The notes beneath the pieces are model-generated. The model did no database searches. It was not told where the DNA came from and saw only the letters and a list, made by a program, of their open reading frames with translations. A stretch of 46,329 bases of DNA, taken from assembly GCA_025965475.1 (NCBI GenBank), contig JAOPWV010000058.1:1-46329 (forward strand), written 5' to 3'. Below are positions 8,291-16,540 of the stretch, piece by piece; positions within the stretch are counted from its first letter, which is position 1; every line of letters begins with the position of its first letter. Origin of the DNA: Frankiales bacterium. GTDB lineage: Bacteria; Actinomycetota; Actinomycetes; Mycobacteriales; SCTD01. A program made the translations under genes and the position numbers.

Positions 8291-9288
8291 GCTGACCTCC
8301 TGCGCCGTTCGCGGAGCAGGTCGACGCCGACCGCGACGAGGATGAAGACGCCGATGAAGAGTTCGGTGAGCTCACTGCGCCAGCCGAGCAGCGTGATCGC
8401 GCTCGTGACCGTTCCCACGAGCAGGGCCCCCAGCAGGGTGCCGAGCACGGTGCCGCGCCCGCCCAGGATGCTCGTCCCGCCGATGACCACGGCGGCGATG
8501 ACCTGGAGTTCGAGTCCCGTCCCGGCGTTCTGCTGCACCAGGCCGCCGCTGCCGATCAGCACGCAGGCCGCGAGACCGACGAGCAGCCCGGTGAGTGCGT
8601 ACGCCGCGACGAGCCTGCGGTGGACCCGGATGCCGGCAAGGCGGGCGGCCGCGGGGTCTCCGCCGACGGCGTACCAGTGTCGTCCGGTCGGCCAGTGCCG
8701 CATGTAGACCCACATGACTGCGGCGACCGCCATCGCGAGCCACCAGGCGTTCGGCACCCCGATGCTCAGCCCCGTCTCGCCGCCGCCGAACCACTGGAGC
8801 GTCGACGGGACGCCGGTCACCTGCTTGTTCTCGAACAGTCGCAGGGCGACGAACCGGAACAGGTTCAGCGTGCCGAACGTGACGATGATCGGGTGGATGC
8901 CGCCGAGGGCCACGAGCAGCCCGTTGACCGTGCCGAGCAGCACCCCGAGCACCAGGGCGACGGCGATGGCCTCGACCATCGGGACGCCGCTGTCGCGGAT
9001 CAGCTTCGCGACGACGACCATGACCACCGCCGCCGCGCTCCCGACGGAGACGTCGATGCCGCCGGTCACGATGATCGCGGTCATCCCAATGCCGATCAGG
9101 GCGACCGGCGCGACCGCGAACACGATGTTGCTGAGGTTGCCGGCCGTCAGGAAGGTGTTCGTACCGAACGAGAGCGCGACCCATAGGGCGGCGATGACGG
9201 CGACCAGCGCCAGTTCCTGCCCCTCCACGGCCCGCGCGACCGGACGGCGGCGGCTGCGCAGAGCAGCCGGTTCGACGAGTGCGGTCAT
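8287..9288 (-). CDS. rhaP: Sugar ABC transporter permease (RhaP/RbsC type)
   Basis: The 333-residue multi-span membrane protein of the CUT2 importer family carries the family motif GGIDVSVGSAAAVVM and a C-terminal basic tail RERRRRSA. It is a paralog of the next gene downstream, and the two would form the heterodimeric channel of the importer. ATG 9288 overlaps the ATPase stop (ATGA), so the start is clear. The name is assigned by context with rhamnose isomerase, kinase and aldolase genes. Confidence 0.88.
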   Translation of the reverse strand: MTALVEPAALRSRRRPVARAVEGQELALVAVIAALWVALSFGTNTFLTAGNLSNIVFAVAPVALIGIGMTAIIVTGGIDVSVGSAAAVVMVVVAKLIRDSGVPMVEAIAVALVLGVLLGTVNGLLVALGGIHPIIVTFGTLNLFRFVALRLFENKQVTGVPSTLQWFGGGETGLSIGVPNAWWLAMAVAAVMWVYMRHWPTGRHWYAVGGDPAAARLAGIRVHRRLVAAYALTGLLVGLAACVLIGSGGLVQQNAGTGLELQVIAAVVIGGTSILGGRGTVLGTLLGALLVGTVTSAITLLGWRSELTELFIGVFILVAVGVDLLRERRRRSA

Positions 9289-10844
9289 GAGAGCGACACC
9301 TCCTCGACCGTCTGGTCGTCGCCGGCTGCCGCGGCGAGCACGTCGGCCTGTCCGGCACCGCGGGGGAACTCCGCGGTCAGCCGGCCGCCTCGCACGACGA
9401 GAACGCGGTCGGCGAGCTGGAGCACCTCGGGCAGGTCGGACGACACGACGACGATCGCGCTGCCGGCATCCGCGAGCTCGAGCACGATGCGGTGGATCTC
9501 GTCCTTCGCGCCGACGTCCACGCCCTGGGTGGGTTCCTCGAGCAGGAGGATGCGCGGACGTTCGACGAGCTGACGGGCCAGCACGACCTTCTGCTGGTTC
9601 CCACCTGACAGGTTGCCGACGAGGGTGGCGACGCTCGGTGCCTTGATGGCGATCCGGGTGAGGAACTCCTCGGCCACCCGGCGCTCGCGCGAGCGGTCGA
9701 GCCACAGGCCACCGCGACTCAGCAGCCGGAGGTGGGCGCTGGAGATGTTGAAGGCGATGCTCTTGGAACCGAACACGCCCTGCACCTTGCGGTTGGCCGG
9801 CAGCATGGTGATTCCGTGACGGACCGCGTCGGCGGGGGAGTGCAGCGCGACGGGCTTCCCCGCGAGCGTCACCGTGCCGGAATCTGCCGGATCCACGCCG
9901 TACAGGGCGCGCGCGATGTTGCCTGCGCCGGAGCCGACGAGACCGTAGAGCGCGACCACCTCGCCGGCGCGTACGTGCAAGCTCACGTCGGTGAACCGGC
10001 CGCCCCGGCACAGGTGCGCGACCGCGAGCACCGGCGGGGTGTCCGGGATGCTGCGGTCGACGACGTCGGACTGCAGCGCGTGTCCGACCATCAGTTCGGC
10101 GACTGCGCGCACGGACAGCTCCGTCGTCGGCTTGCTCGCCACCACCTCGCCGTCGCGCAAGACCGTGACGCGGTCGGTGATCTGCGCGAGCTCGTCGAGC
10201 CGGTGACTGATGTAGATGACGGCCACGCCGCTCTCGCGCATGGCCCGGACGGCGCGGAACAACGTCCCGATCTCGCGGTCGGTGAGGATCGCGGACGGCT
10301 CGTCGAGGATGAGGATGCGCGGCTCCTGCGAGAGAGCTTTGGCAATGCTGACGAGCTGCTGCTCGGCCACGGCGAGGTCGGCGACGCGGACATCGGCGAG
10401 CTCGGGGTCGAGCCCGATGCGCTCGAGCAGCTCGACGACCCGGCTGCGTTGGGTGCCCCGGTCCACCGCCCCGTGGCGTCGCAGCTCCCGGCCGAGGAAC
10501 ATGTTCTCCGCGACCGTGAGCTCGCCGAACAGTTGAGGTTCCTGGTACACCGTCGCGATGCCGGCGCCCAACGCGGACGTGGTGCTTCCGAACGGCTGCG
10601 GTACACCGTCGAGCTCGATGGCGCCCGCGTCGGCGACCTCGGCGCCGGAGACGATCTTGATGAGCGTCGACTTTCCGGCGCCGTTCTCGCCGACGAGCGC
10701 ATGCACCTCGCCGGCCGCGACCTCGAGCCCGACGCCACGCAGCGCGTGGACGCCGCCGTACCGCTTCTCGATCCCGGTGAGCCTCAGGATCGGGGGTGCG
10801 GTGGCGGAAGACCCGTCCGCTCGATCACTGTCGGTCACGGTCAT
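9285..10844 (-). CDS. rhaT: Sugar ABC transporter ATP-binding protein (RhaT/RbsA type)
   Basis: The 519-residue protein contains two fused ABC domains, as in RbsA. Domain 1 has a full Walker A (GENGAGKST), a signature-like segment AVAEQQLVSIA and Walker B ILILDEPSA. Domain 2 has the usual degenerate Walker A of this family (GLVGSGAGNIA) but a full signature LSGGNQQKV. It energises rhamnose import from the inner face of the membrane. ATG 10844 is preceded by GGAGG seven bases upstream. The gene is separated from the binding-protein gene by 58 bp containing a stem-loop. It is the first of eight genes joined by four-base overlaps. Confidence 0.92.
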   Translation of the reverse strand: MTVTDSDRADGSSATAPPILRLTGIEKRYGGVHALRGVGLEVAAGEVHALVGENGAGKSTLIKIVSGAEVADAGAIELDGVPQPFGSTTSALGAGIATVYQEPQLFGELTVAENMFLGRELRRHGAVDRGTQRSRVVELLERIGLDPELADVRVADLAVAEQQLVSIAKALSQEPRILILDEPSAILTDREIGTLFRAVRAMRESGVAVIYISHRLDELAQITDRVTVLRDGEVVASKPTTELSVRAVAELMVGHALQSDVVDRSIPDTPPVLAVAHLCRGGRFTDVSLHVRAGEVVALYGLVGSGAGNIARALYGVDPADSGTVTLAGKPVALHSPADAVRHGITMLPANRKVQGVFGSKSIAFNISSAHLRLLSRGGLWLDRSRERRVAEEFLTRIAIKAPSVATLVGNLSGGNQQKVVLARQLVERPRILLLEEPTQGVDVGAKDEIHRIVLELADAGSAIVVVSSDLPEVLQLADRVLVVRGGRLTAEFPRGAGQADVLAAAAGDDQTVEEVSLS

Positions 10845-10866
10845 GACGCCTCCGTGGAGAAGGGCC

Positions 10867-10890
10867 GGGACGGCGGGACACGGCCGTCCC
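10867..10890 (-). other. Stem-loop between rhaS and rhaT
   Basis: GGGACGGC (10867-10874) and GCCGTCCC (10883-10890) form a perfect 8-bp GC-rich stem with an 8-base loop. It sits just after the binding-protein stop and before the ATPase ribosome site. Such intercistronic hairpins commonly protect the abundant binding-protein mRNA and cut readthrough, giving more binding protein than membrane components. This role is inferred from position. Confidence 0.6.
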
Positions 10891-10902
10891 CGCTCTCCAT
10901 CG

Positions 10903-11940
10903 TCAGTAGTTGAACTGGTCGACGTTGGCCTTGGTGATCCGCAGCGGTTCACCGAGGAGCAGCATCTTCTGAGCGGCGGTGTAGGTGGCGCCGTCGATGC
11001 CCCCGCCGACGGCGGGCTTGGCGTCGATCGTCTTGCCGTTCGCGAGCTGCGCACCGGCCCACACCGTGAGGTAGCCGAGGTTCTCGACGTTCCAGAGGAT
11101 CGACGAGCTCGACGATCCGTCCGTGAGGTACGGCTTCATCGCCTGCGGCGTGCCGAGCCCGACGGTGAAGACCTTCCCGATCTTCCCGGCCTCGCGGACC
11201 GCCTTCGCCACGCCGGGAGCGGAGGAGGTGCACTCGCCGACGAGCCCGGTCAGGTCCGGGTGCGCGTTCATCAGGTCCTTGGCCATGGACACGGCCTTGG
11301 CCTCGTCCTCACCGGCATAGACGGTGTCGACGATCTGGGCGTTCGGGTACTTCTCCGCGGTGTACTTCTTCTGCACCGCAATCCAGGCGTTCAGGTTCGC
11401 CGCCGTCTGGCCGCAGGAGACGATGGCGTACTTGCCCTTGCCGCCCATCTTCTCGAGCAGCGCGTCGGTGAGGGCCTTGCCGATCCCGTCGGCCGTCGCC
11501 TGGTTCACGAACACCTCACGGACCGAGTTCGGCGCGTCGGTGTCGGAGGTCATGACCTTGATGCCCTTGGCCTTGGCGTCGGCGAGCACCGGCGCCATCG
11601 AATCGGGGTCGTTGGGGGCGACGACGAGGACGTCGACCTTCTGCTGGATGAGGGACTTGACGATGTCGGTCTGGGCGCCGGGATCGGCGGTCGTCGACCC
11701 CTTGTAGATCCACTGGACATTCAGATCCTTGGCGGCCTTCTGGCCGCCGGCGTTCATCGCCTCGAAGTACGGGATGCCCTGCAGCTTGGGGACGAAGGCG
11801 ATCTTGAGCTGCTTGGCCCCGCTCGTCCCGCCCGTCCCGGTGGCGGCCGTCGTCTCCGACTTCTTGCTGCAGCCGCTGACCGCGACCACGGCAACGAGCG
11901 CTACTGCGAGCACGCTCGTCGTCCTCCTGGTGTTTCGCAT
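10903..11940 (-). CDS. rhaS: Rhamnose ABC transporter substrate-binding lipoprotein
   Basis: The 345-residue protein starts with a basic, hydrophobic signal peptide ending in the lipobox VSGC, followed by a Ser/Thr/Gly linker. The mature part is a periplasmic-binding-protein fold of the ribose/rhamnose family (KIAFVPKLQGIPYFEAMN at its start, then VDVLVVAPNDPDSM). It would be tethered outside the membrane and deliver sugar to the permease pair. ATG 11940 has AGGAG seven bases upstream; a more upstream in-frame start is less likely because it would displace the signal peptide. Stem-loops flank it on both sides. Confidence 0.92.
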   Translation of the reverse strand: MRNTRRTTSVLAVALVAVVAVSGCSKKSETTAATGTGGTSGAKQLKIAFVPKLQGIPYFEAMNAGGQKAAKDLNVQWIYKGSTTADPGAQTDIVKSLIQQKVDVLVVAPNDPDSMAPVLADAKAKGIKVMTSDTDAPNSVREVFVNQATADGIGKALTDALLEKMGGKGKYAIVSCGQTAANLNAWIAVQKKYTAEKYPNAQIVDTVYAGEDEAKAVSMAKDLMNAHPDLTGLVGECTSSAPGVAKAVREAGKIGKVFTVGLGTPQAMKPYLTDGSSSSSILWNVENLGYLTVWAGAQLANGKTIDAKPAVGGGIDGATYTAAQKMLLLGEPLRITKANVDQFNY

Positions 11941-11956
11941 GTGCGCTCCTTCCGTG

Positions 11957-11978
11957 CCTGCACCCACGGTGGGGCAGG
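11957..11978 (-). other. Stem-loop between rhaB and rhaS
   Basis: CCTGC (11957-11961) pairs with GCAGG (11974-11978), and CCC (11963-11965) pairs with GGG (11971-11973), leaving a five-base loop and one bulged A. It lies in the 67-bp gap upstream of the binding-protein gene, close to its ribosome site. It may mark a processing point or partial terminator; this is inference from position. Confidence 0.35.
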
Positions 11979-12007
11979 ATCTGCAGCTGCTGGGCGGCGA
12001 AGACGGG

Positions 12008-13501
12008 TCAGGCCAGGTCGGCCGGTGCCACGGCGATCAGCTCGTGCAGTCGTGCGTAGGCGTCGTCCCAGCGGGCGGCTGCGGACGGGTCGGGGTCGAT
12101 GTCGCGCGTGGGTTCGGTGGCCCGTACGACGTCTCTGATGTCGTCGAGGCCGCCCAGCTCCCCGAGCGAGCAGAGCTGGACGAGCAGGTTCCCCATCGCT
12201 GTCGCCTCGACGGGACCGGCGATCACCGGCAGTTGCGTCGCGGCGGCGGTGGCGCGATTGAGGACGTCGTTGCGGGAGCCGCCGCCGACGACGTGGACCG
12301 CGGTCACCGGCGTGCCGGTGACCTTGGCGATCTGGTCGAAGGCGTAGCGGTAGCGCAGCGTGAGGCCCTCCAGGACGCAGCGGCTGATCTCACCGACCGA
12401 CGAGGGCACCGGCTGGCCGGACCGCCGGCAGAACTCGCGGATCCGCTCCGGCATGTCGCCCGGTTCGACGAACGCGGGATGGTCGACGTCGACCACCGCG
12501 TGATGCGCGGGCGCGTCCTGCGCGAGCTGGACGAGGTCGGGGTACGAGAGCGTCATGCCCTCGCGCTCCCACTGCCGGCGGCATTCCTGCAGGATCCACA
12601 GGCCCATCACGTTGCGCAGCAGGCGGACCGTCCCCGCCACGCCGCCCTCGTTGGTGAGGTTCGCCGTCTCCGCCGCGGCGTTGATGACAGGTCGCTCGCG
12701 CTCCACACCGACCAGCGACCAGGTGCCGGAGGAGATGTACCCCGCGTGCGGGTCCAGGAAGGGCACAGCCGCGACGGCGCTGGCGGTGTCGTGGCTACCG
12801 GGGGTGATCACGCGGGTGGCGGCGAGCCCGGGCGCGTCGGCCAGCTCCGGCTGCAGCGAGCCCAGGTCGGTCCCCGCATCGACCACCTCGGGCAGCAGAT
12901 CCGTCCGCACGCCGAGGTCCTCGAGCAGGTCGACCGCCCACGTGCGGGTCGCCATGTCGTACGCGCCGGTGGTGCTCACGGCGGTGTACTCCGCGACGCG
13001 GGAACCACTGAGCAGATGGTGGAAGATGTCGGGCACCATCAGCAGCGTGCGCGCCTCGCCCGGGAGGCCCTCGTTGCGCGTCTCGGCCATCAGCTGGAAG
13101 ACCGAGTTGATGTGCATGATCTGCGTGCCGGTGTCGTGGTAGAGCCGGTGGCCCACGAGCTTGTCCGCGAGTTCGACGAGGTGCCGGGTCCGGCCGTCGC
13201 GGTGTGAGACGGGATCCGCGAGCAGCCGGCCCTGGCCGTCGAGGAACCCGAAGTCGATGCCCCAGGTGTCGACGCCGACAGAGTCCACCACTCCCTGCTC
13301 ACCGGCAGAGCGCAGCCCGGTGCGGACGTCGTCCCAGAGCCGCTGCATGTCCCAGCGCAGGTGGCCGTCCCGCTGGCGCGGCACGTTGGCGAACCTGTGC
13401 ACCACCTCGGTGTGCAGCCGCACGCCGTCGAAGCTGCCGACGACGACCCGGCCGCTCTCCGCGCCCAGGTCGACGGCGACGCAGCGGTGGCTGGCGCTCA
13501 T
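12008..13501 (-). CDS. rhaB: Rhamnulokinase
   Basis: The 497-residue FGGY kinase phosphorylates L-rhamnulose at C1. It shows the RhaB-type motifs VAVDLGAESGRVVVG at the N-terminus, SVGVDTWGIDFG, TPGSHDTASAVAAVP with the catalytic Asp, and VVGGGSRNDVLNR at the adenine-side glycines. The length matches the family. ATG 13501 overlaps the stop of the DeoR regulator gene (ATGA), so regulator and kinase are translationally coupled. It is clearly distinct from the second FGGY kinase at 4295-5725. Confidence 0.94.
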   Translation of the reverse strand: MSASHRCVAVDLGAESGRVVVGSFDGVRLHTEVVHRFANVPRQRDGHLRWDMQRLWDDVRTGLRSAGEQGVVDSVGVDTWGIDFGFLDGQGRLLADPVSHRDGRTRHLVELADKLVGHRLYHDTGTQIMHINSVFQLMAETRNEGLPGEARTLLMVPDIFHHLLSGSRVAEYTAVSTTGAYDMATRTWAVDLLEDLGVRTDLLPEVVDAGTDLGSLQPELADAPGLAATRVITPGSHDTASAVAAVPFLDPHAGYISSGTWSLVGVERERPVINAAAETANLTNEGGVAGTVRLLRNVMGLWILQECRRQWEREGMTLSYPDLVQLAQDAPAHHAVVDVDHPAFVEPGDMPERIREFCRRSGQPVPSSVGEISRCVLEGLTLRYRYAFDQIAKVTGTPVTAVHVVGGGSRNDVLNRATAAATQLPVIAGPVEATAMGNLLVQLCSLGELGGLDDIRDVVRATEPTRDIDPDPSAAARWDDAYARLHELIAVAPADLA

Positions 13502-14310
13502 CCCGCCTCCACCCGTGACAGTCGTGCGGAGGGCTGGTCCGGCGCGACCCGGTGCACGGGCACGCCGCACTCCGCCCACTGTCCGACCGTGTCGTCGCCG
13601 AGGCCCTCGTCGCTCACGAGGCCCGCGATCCGGTCGCTGGTGACGAACGGGTGCAGCGCGAACCGGCCGACCTTCGAGGAGTCGAAGAGCCCGTAGATGT
13701 CGGTGCACGCCGCCGCGAGCCGCCGCTTCACGGCCGTCTCCTCGGAGCTGAGCTCCATGAGCCCGTCAGCCGGCGCCAGCGACCGCAGGCCGAAGAAGCC
13801 GGAGTTCAGGCGGGCGCGGCTCGAGAAGACGTCGCCGAAGTCACCGACGATCGACTGCGAGGACCTGCGGACGGTGCCGCCGGGGAGTACGACGGTGACG
13901 GCGTCGGACTCGCTGAGGACGTCGGCCGCCCGCAGCCCGTTGGTGACCACGACCAGACCCCGGCGCGAGCGGATCTCGAGGGCGAGGTAGTAGCAGGTGG
14001 TGCTGCAGTCGAGCGCGATCGCGTCGCCGTCCTGGACGAACGTCGCGGCCTTGCGGGCGATCGCCTGCTTCTGGGCGGTGGCGTGCCGGAGCCGCATGTC
14101 GAACGCACCCTCGTCGGCGCCGACGAGGGCGACCGCGCCGCCGCGTACGCGGCGCAGCAATCGACGGCGCTCGAGCGCCTCCAGGTCCTTGCGGATGGTG
14201 ACCGCCGAGACCCCGAACCGGTCCATCAACTCACCGACGCCGACCTTGCCCGCCTCGTCCAGAAGACGGAGGACGGCCTGTTGGCGGTCGCGCTCCGCGA
14301 TCCCCGCCAT
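13498..14310 (-). CDS. DeoR/GlpR-family transcriptional regulator of the rhamnose operon
   Basis: The 270-residue protein has an N-terminal winged helix-turn-helix (about residues 7-60, VGELMDRFGVSAVTIRKDL) and a C-terminal sugar-phosphate sensor domain with the family motifs DGDAIALDCSTTCYYLA, VVTNGLRAADVL and LPGGTVRRSS. It is the first gene of the operon and overlaps rhamnulokinase, so it probably represses its own operon and responds to a phosphorylated intermediate such as rhamnulose 1-phosphate; the effector is inferred. AGGGG lies a few bases before ATG 14310. Confidence 0.9.
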   Translation of the reverse strand: MAGIAERDRQQAVLRLLDEAGKVGVGELMDRFGVSAVTIRKDLEALERRRLLRRVRGGAVALVGADEGAFDMRLRHATAQKQAIARKAATFVQDGDAIALDCSTTCYYLALEIRSRRGLVVVTNGLRAADVLSESDAVTVVLPGGTVRRSSQSIVGDFGDVFSSRARLNSGFFGLRSLAPADGLMELSSEETAVKRRLAAACTDIYGLFDSSKVGRFALHPFVTSDRIAGLVSDEGLGDDTVGQWAECGVPVHRVAPDQPSARLSRVEAG

Positions 14311-14372
14311 GGTCGCCCCTGTCGTCGTGGCAGTGGGCCCGTCATGTGACGTGGACCACAGCCCCTGTCAGG

Positions 14373-14462
14373 AAGTTGGCACCGGTGAAACAAGACGTCA
14401 ACAAGCGAAGGAGAAGTCGCCATCGGGACGCTTTCGTTCGCGCGAGTTCGACTTTCGCAACG
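14373..14462 (-). promoter_or_regulatory. Rhamnose operon control region with a direct repeat
   Basis: The region 14311-14773 between the DeoR gene and the divergent transporter holds no convincing gene. On the minus strand TTGACG (14401-14396) is followed after 17 bases by a weak -10, CAACTT (14378-14373). Upstream of it the sequence CTTTCGTTCG (14432-14441) is echoed by CTTTCGCAAC (14453-14462), 21 bp or two helical turns apart. Direct repeats with such spacing are common in DeoR-family operators. The assignment is tentative. Confidence 0.35.
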
Positions 14463-14773
14463 ACGTGCCGTGGGGGTGCACCGCCGCAGAAACGTGGGCA
14501 GAAGCAGCCTTCGCGCTGGCGGCCGAAACCTCCGGTCTCGCCACGTTCGCCGGCGCCGGCGTCGACCTGATGACGTCCGCCGTCCCGAGTGGGAGGCTGG
14601 GGGTCTGCACGTGAGCGCAAGGAGGGGCCGCGGCCCGGCAGCCGAGACGACGTCGCCCGTGTGGTTGTGCGGCGACCCGACCGGCGGTGCGAGACAGCCG
14701 CGCGGCATGACCGGAGCAGAGGGCAGCACCGGCTGAGCAGCAGCCGGCGCATCCGGGAGAAGGAGTCGCTCCG

Positions 14774-15442
14774 ATGACCGAAAGCCGAGTCTCCGCGACC
14801 CAGCAACGCGGGATGGTCACGCCCGAACCACAGGCCCCGCCCGCAGCGGCCGCAGCCGACATCGGGGTCGCCGACCCCGCACCGCTGGGCCTCGCCGGTT
14901 TTGCGATGACGACCTTCGTCCTCAGCGTCTTCAACGCCGGCATCCTGCCGACGACCCTCGAAGCCACGACGCTGGGACTGGCGCTGTTCTACGGCGGGAT
15001 CGCCCAGGTGCTGGCGGGGATGTGGGAGTTCCGCAAGGGCAACACCTTCGGTGCCCTTGCGTTCACCTCGTACGGCGCCTTCTGGCTGTCGTTCTGGTAC
15101 TACGTGACAAGCGTCCTGCCCACCCTGCCCGCAGGCGACGCACACAGGGCGACGGGGGTCTTCCTGCTCGCGTGGACGATCTTCACGGCCTACATGACGG
15201 TGGCGAGCCTGCGCACGACCGGGATCGTGGTGACCGTGCTCGTCGCTCTGACGGCGACGTTCCTCGTGCTCACGATCGCCGCCTTCGCCGGCAGCAGCGG
15301 GATGACCAAGGTCGGCGGCTACCTCGGGCTGCTGACTGCCCTGCTGGCCTGGTACGCGTCCTTCGCCGGGGTCACGAACGCGACGTTCAAGCGCACCGTG
15401 CTGCCGACCTGGCCGCTCACCGAGGTCGCCGTTCGGCCCTGA
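14774..15442 (+). CDS. GPR1/FUN34/YaaH-family acetate/succinate transporter
   Basis: The 222-residue membrane protein has the family signature in the form DPAPLGLAGFAMTTF at about residue 34, and six predicted transmembrane segments. The SatP/YaaH family moves acetate and succinate with protons. AAGGAG lies about nine bases before ATG 14774. A Pro/Ala-rich cytoplasmic N-terminus precedes the membrane part. It is transcribed divergently from the rhamnose operon; its product could export or recapture short-chain acids formed from sugar or C5-acid breakdown, but no direct link is visible. Confidence 0.88.
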   Translation: MTESRVSATQQRGMVTPEPQAPPAAAAADIGVADPAPLGLAGFAMTTFVLSVFNAGILPTTLEATTLGLALFYGGIAQVLAGMWEFRKGNTFGALAFTSYGAFWLSFWYYVTSVLPTLPAGDAHRATGVFLLAWTIFTAYMTVASLRTTGIVVTVLVALTATFLVLTIAAFAGSSGMTKVGGYLGLLTALLAWYASFAGVTNATFKRTVLPTWPLTEVAVRP

Positions 15443-15531
15443 CCGGGCCCTGAGCCGCCCTGACCGGCACAGCTAGGCTCGGGAGCATGAGGTGCGTCTT
15501 CTCCCCGGTGCCCGGTAGGACCGACTGAGCG

Positions 15532-15705
15532 ATGCGCCACTTGTTGCACCGGGTTCGTCGTGCCTACCACCTGCTCTGCGCCCGCGAGGACGTACGCGTC
15601 CGCGACATCGTCGTCCCACTCGGTGTCTGGACCTGTCACCACTGCCCGCACGTGAGCCTCGATCAGCTGACCTTCATCAACCACATCGGCGAGGTCCACG
15701 CCTGA
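15532..15705 (+). CDS. Small CHHC-containing protein (hypothetical)
   Basis: A 57-codon open frame fills most of the 288-bp gap between the acetate transporter and the hydratase gene. It encodes a basic, His-rich peptide with TCHHCPH at residues 34-40 and another Cys at residue 16, a pattern suited to metal binding. GC is high at third positions. The ribosome site is weak (TAGGA, about 11 bases upstream). I do not recognise a family. It could be a real small protein or chance. Confidence 0.35.
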   Translation: MRHLLHRVRRAYHLLCAREDVRVRDIVVPLGVWTCHHCPHVSLDQLTFINHIGEVHA

Positions 15706-15730
15706 TCCGGTACGCATCAACGGCGCTCCG

Positions 15731-16540
15731 TCAGCGCAGGGTGCTTGTGGCCGTGAGCCGGCCAGCGGCGTCCGTGACCCGCGCGGAGATCCCGCGCTCA
15801 CCGTTCTCCGTGGCCACGCGCATGCGCTGCTCCCCGAACATCGGGGCGACCAGTCGGTAGGCGAACTCCTGACCGACTGCTGACACCCCCGACCGCCTGA
15901 TCAGCTCGCCCATCATCAGCGCCTGCAGCGGCCCGTGGATGACGAGACCGGGATAGCCCTCCTGCGCGGCGTACGCCGCGTCGTAGTGGATCCGGTGTGC
16001 GTTGTAGGTCAAGGCGGAGAACCGGAACAGCAGCACGGAGTCCACGTCAAGGCTGAGGTCGCAGGCGCCGGGGGCAGAGGCCCCCGGCGCCGGATCCTGG
16101 GGCAGGGTCGAGCCGGGGGCGCGGTAGACGATGTCCTGCTCGTCGCCGATGGCAAGCCGGCCGCCCTGCTCGATGTCGCTGCGGACCGTGACGAAGGTCA
16201 GCCGGCCGGACCTGCCGTCCTTCTCCGCGGTGTGCACCACGCGGGTGGTGCGGGTCGCCGGCTCGCCGAAGCGCAGCGGCGTGTGCAGGGTGACCCGGCC
16301 GCCGGCGAACATGCGCAACCGGCCGGGCCCGGGCGGCGCCGGGATCCCGTCGGTCGGATGGCCGTCGGGGCCGAGGTCGCTCTGCCTGCGTCGCTCGAGC
16401 AGGTAGACCCAGTGCCAGAGCGCAGGCAGATCTCCCTCGCCGGCAGGCGGATCGAGGTCCAGCATCCCGGCCAGCGCCTCGGCCGGCTCCGGCGTGATGA
16501 GCTCCGTGCGGGTGCTGACGTCCGGTTCACCCGAGGTCAT
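15731..16540 (-). CDS. Hotdog-fold hydratase, mesaconyl-C4-CoA/itaconyl-CoA hydratase type
   Basis: The 269-residue protein belongs to the FAS1-like/MaoC-type dehydratase group that includes mesaconyl-C4-CoA hydratase (Chloroflexus) and itaconyl-CoA hydratase. An N-terminal hotdog carries LWHWVYLLERRRQSDLG; the C-terminal hydratase motif is SALTYNAHRIHYD followed by GLVIHGPLQALMM. It would add water to an unsaturated C5-dicarboxyl-CoA to give citramalyl-CoA. The start at 16540 overlaps the CoA-transferase gene by 14 bases; no closer in-frame start exists. Its neighbours are a CaiB-type transferase and a CitE-type lyase, the same trio as in known itaconate and mesaconate pathways. Confidence 0.8.
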   Translation of the reverse strand: MTSGEPDVSTRTELITPEPAEALAGMLDLDPPAGEGDLPALWHWVYLLERRRQSDLGPDGHPTDGIPAPPGPGRLRMFAGGRVTLHTPLRFGEPATRTTRVVHTAEKDGRSGRLTFVTVRSDIEQGGRLAIGDEQDIVYRAPGSTLPQDPAPGASAPGACDLSLDVDSVLLFRFSALTYNAHRIHYDAAYAAQEGYPGLVIHGPLQALMMGELIRRSGVSAVGQEFAYRLVAPMFGEQRMRVATENGERGISARVTDAAGRLTATSTLR

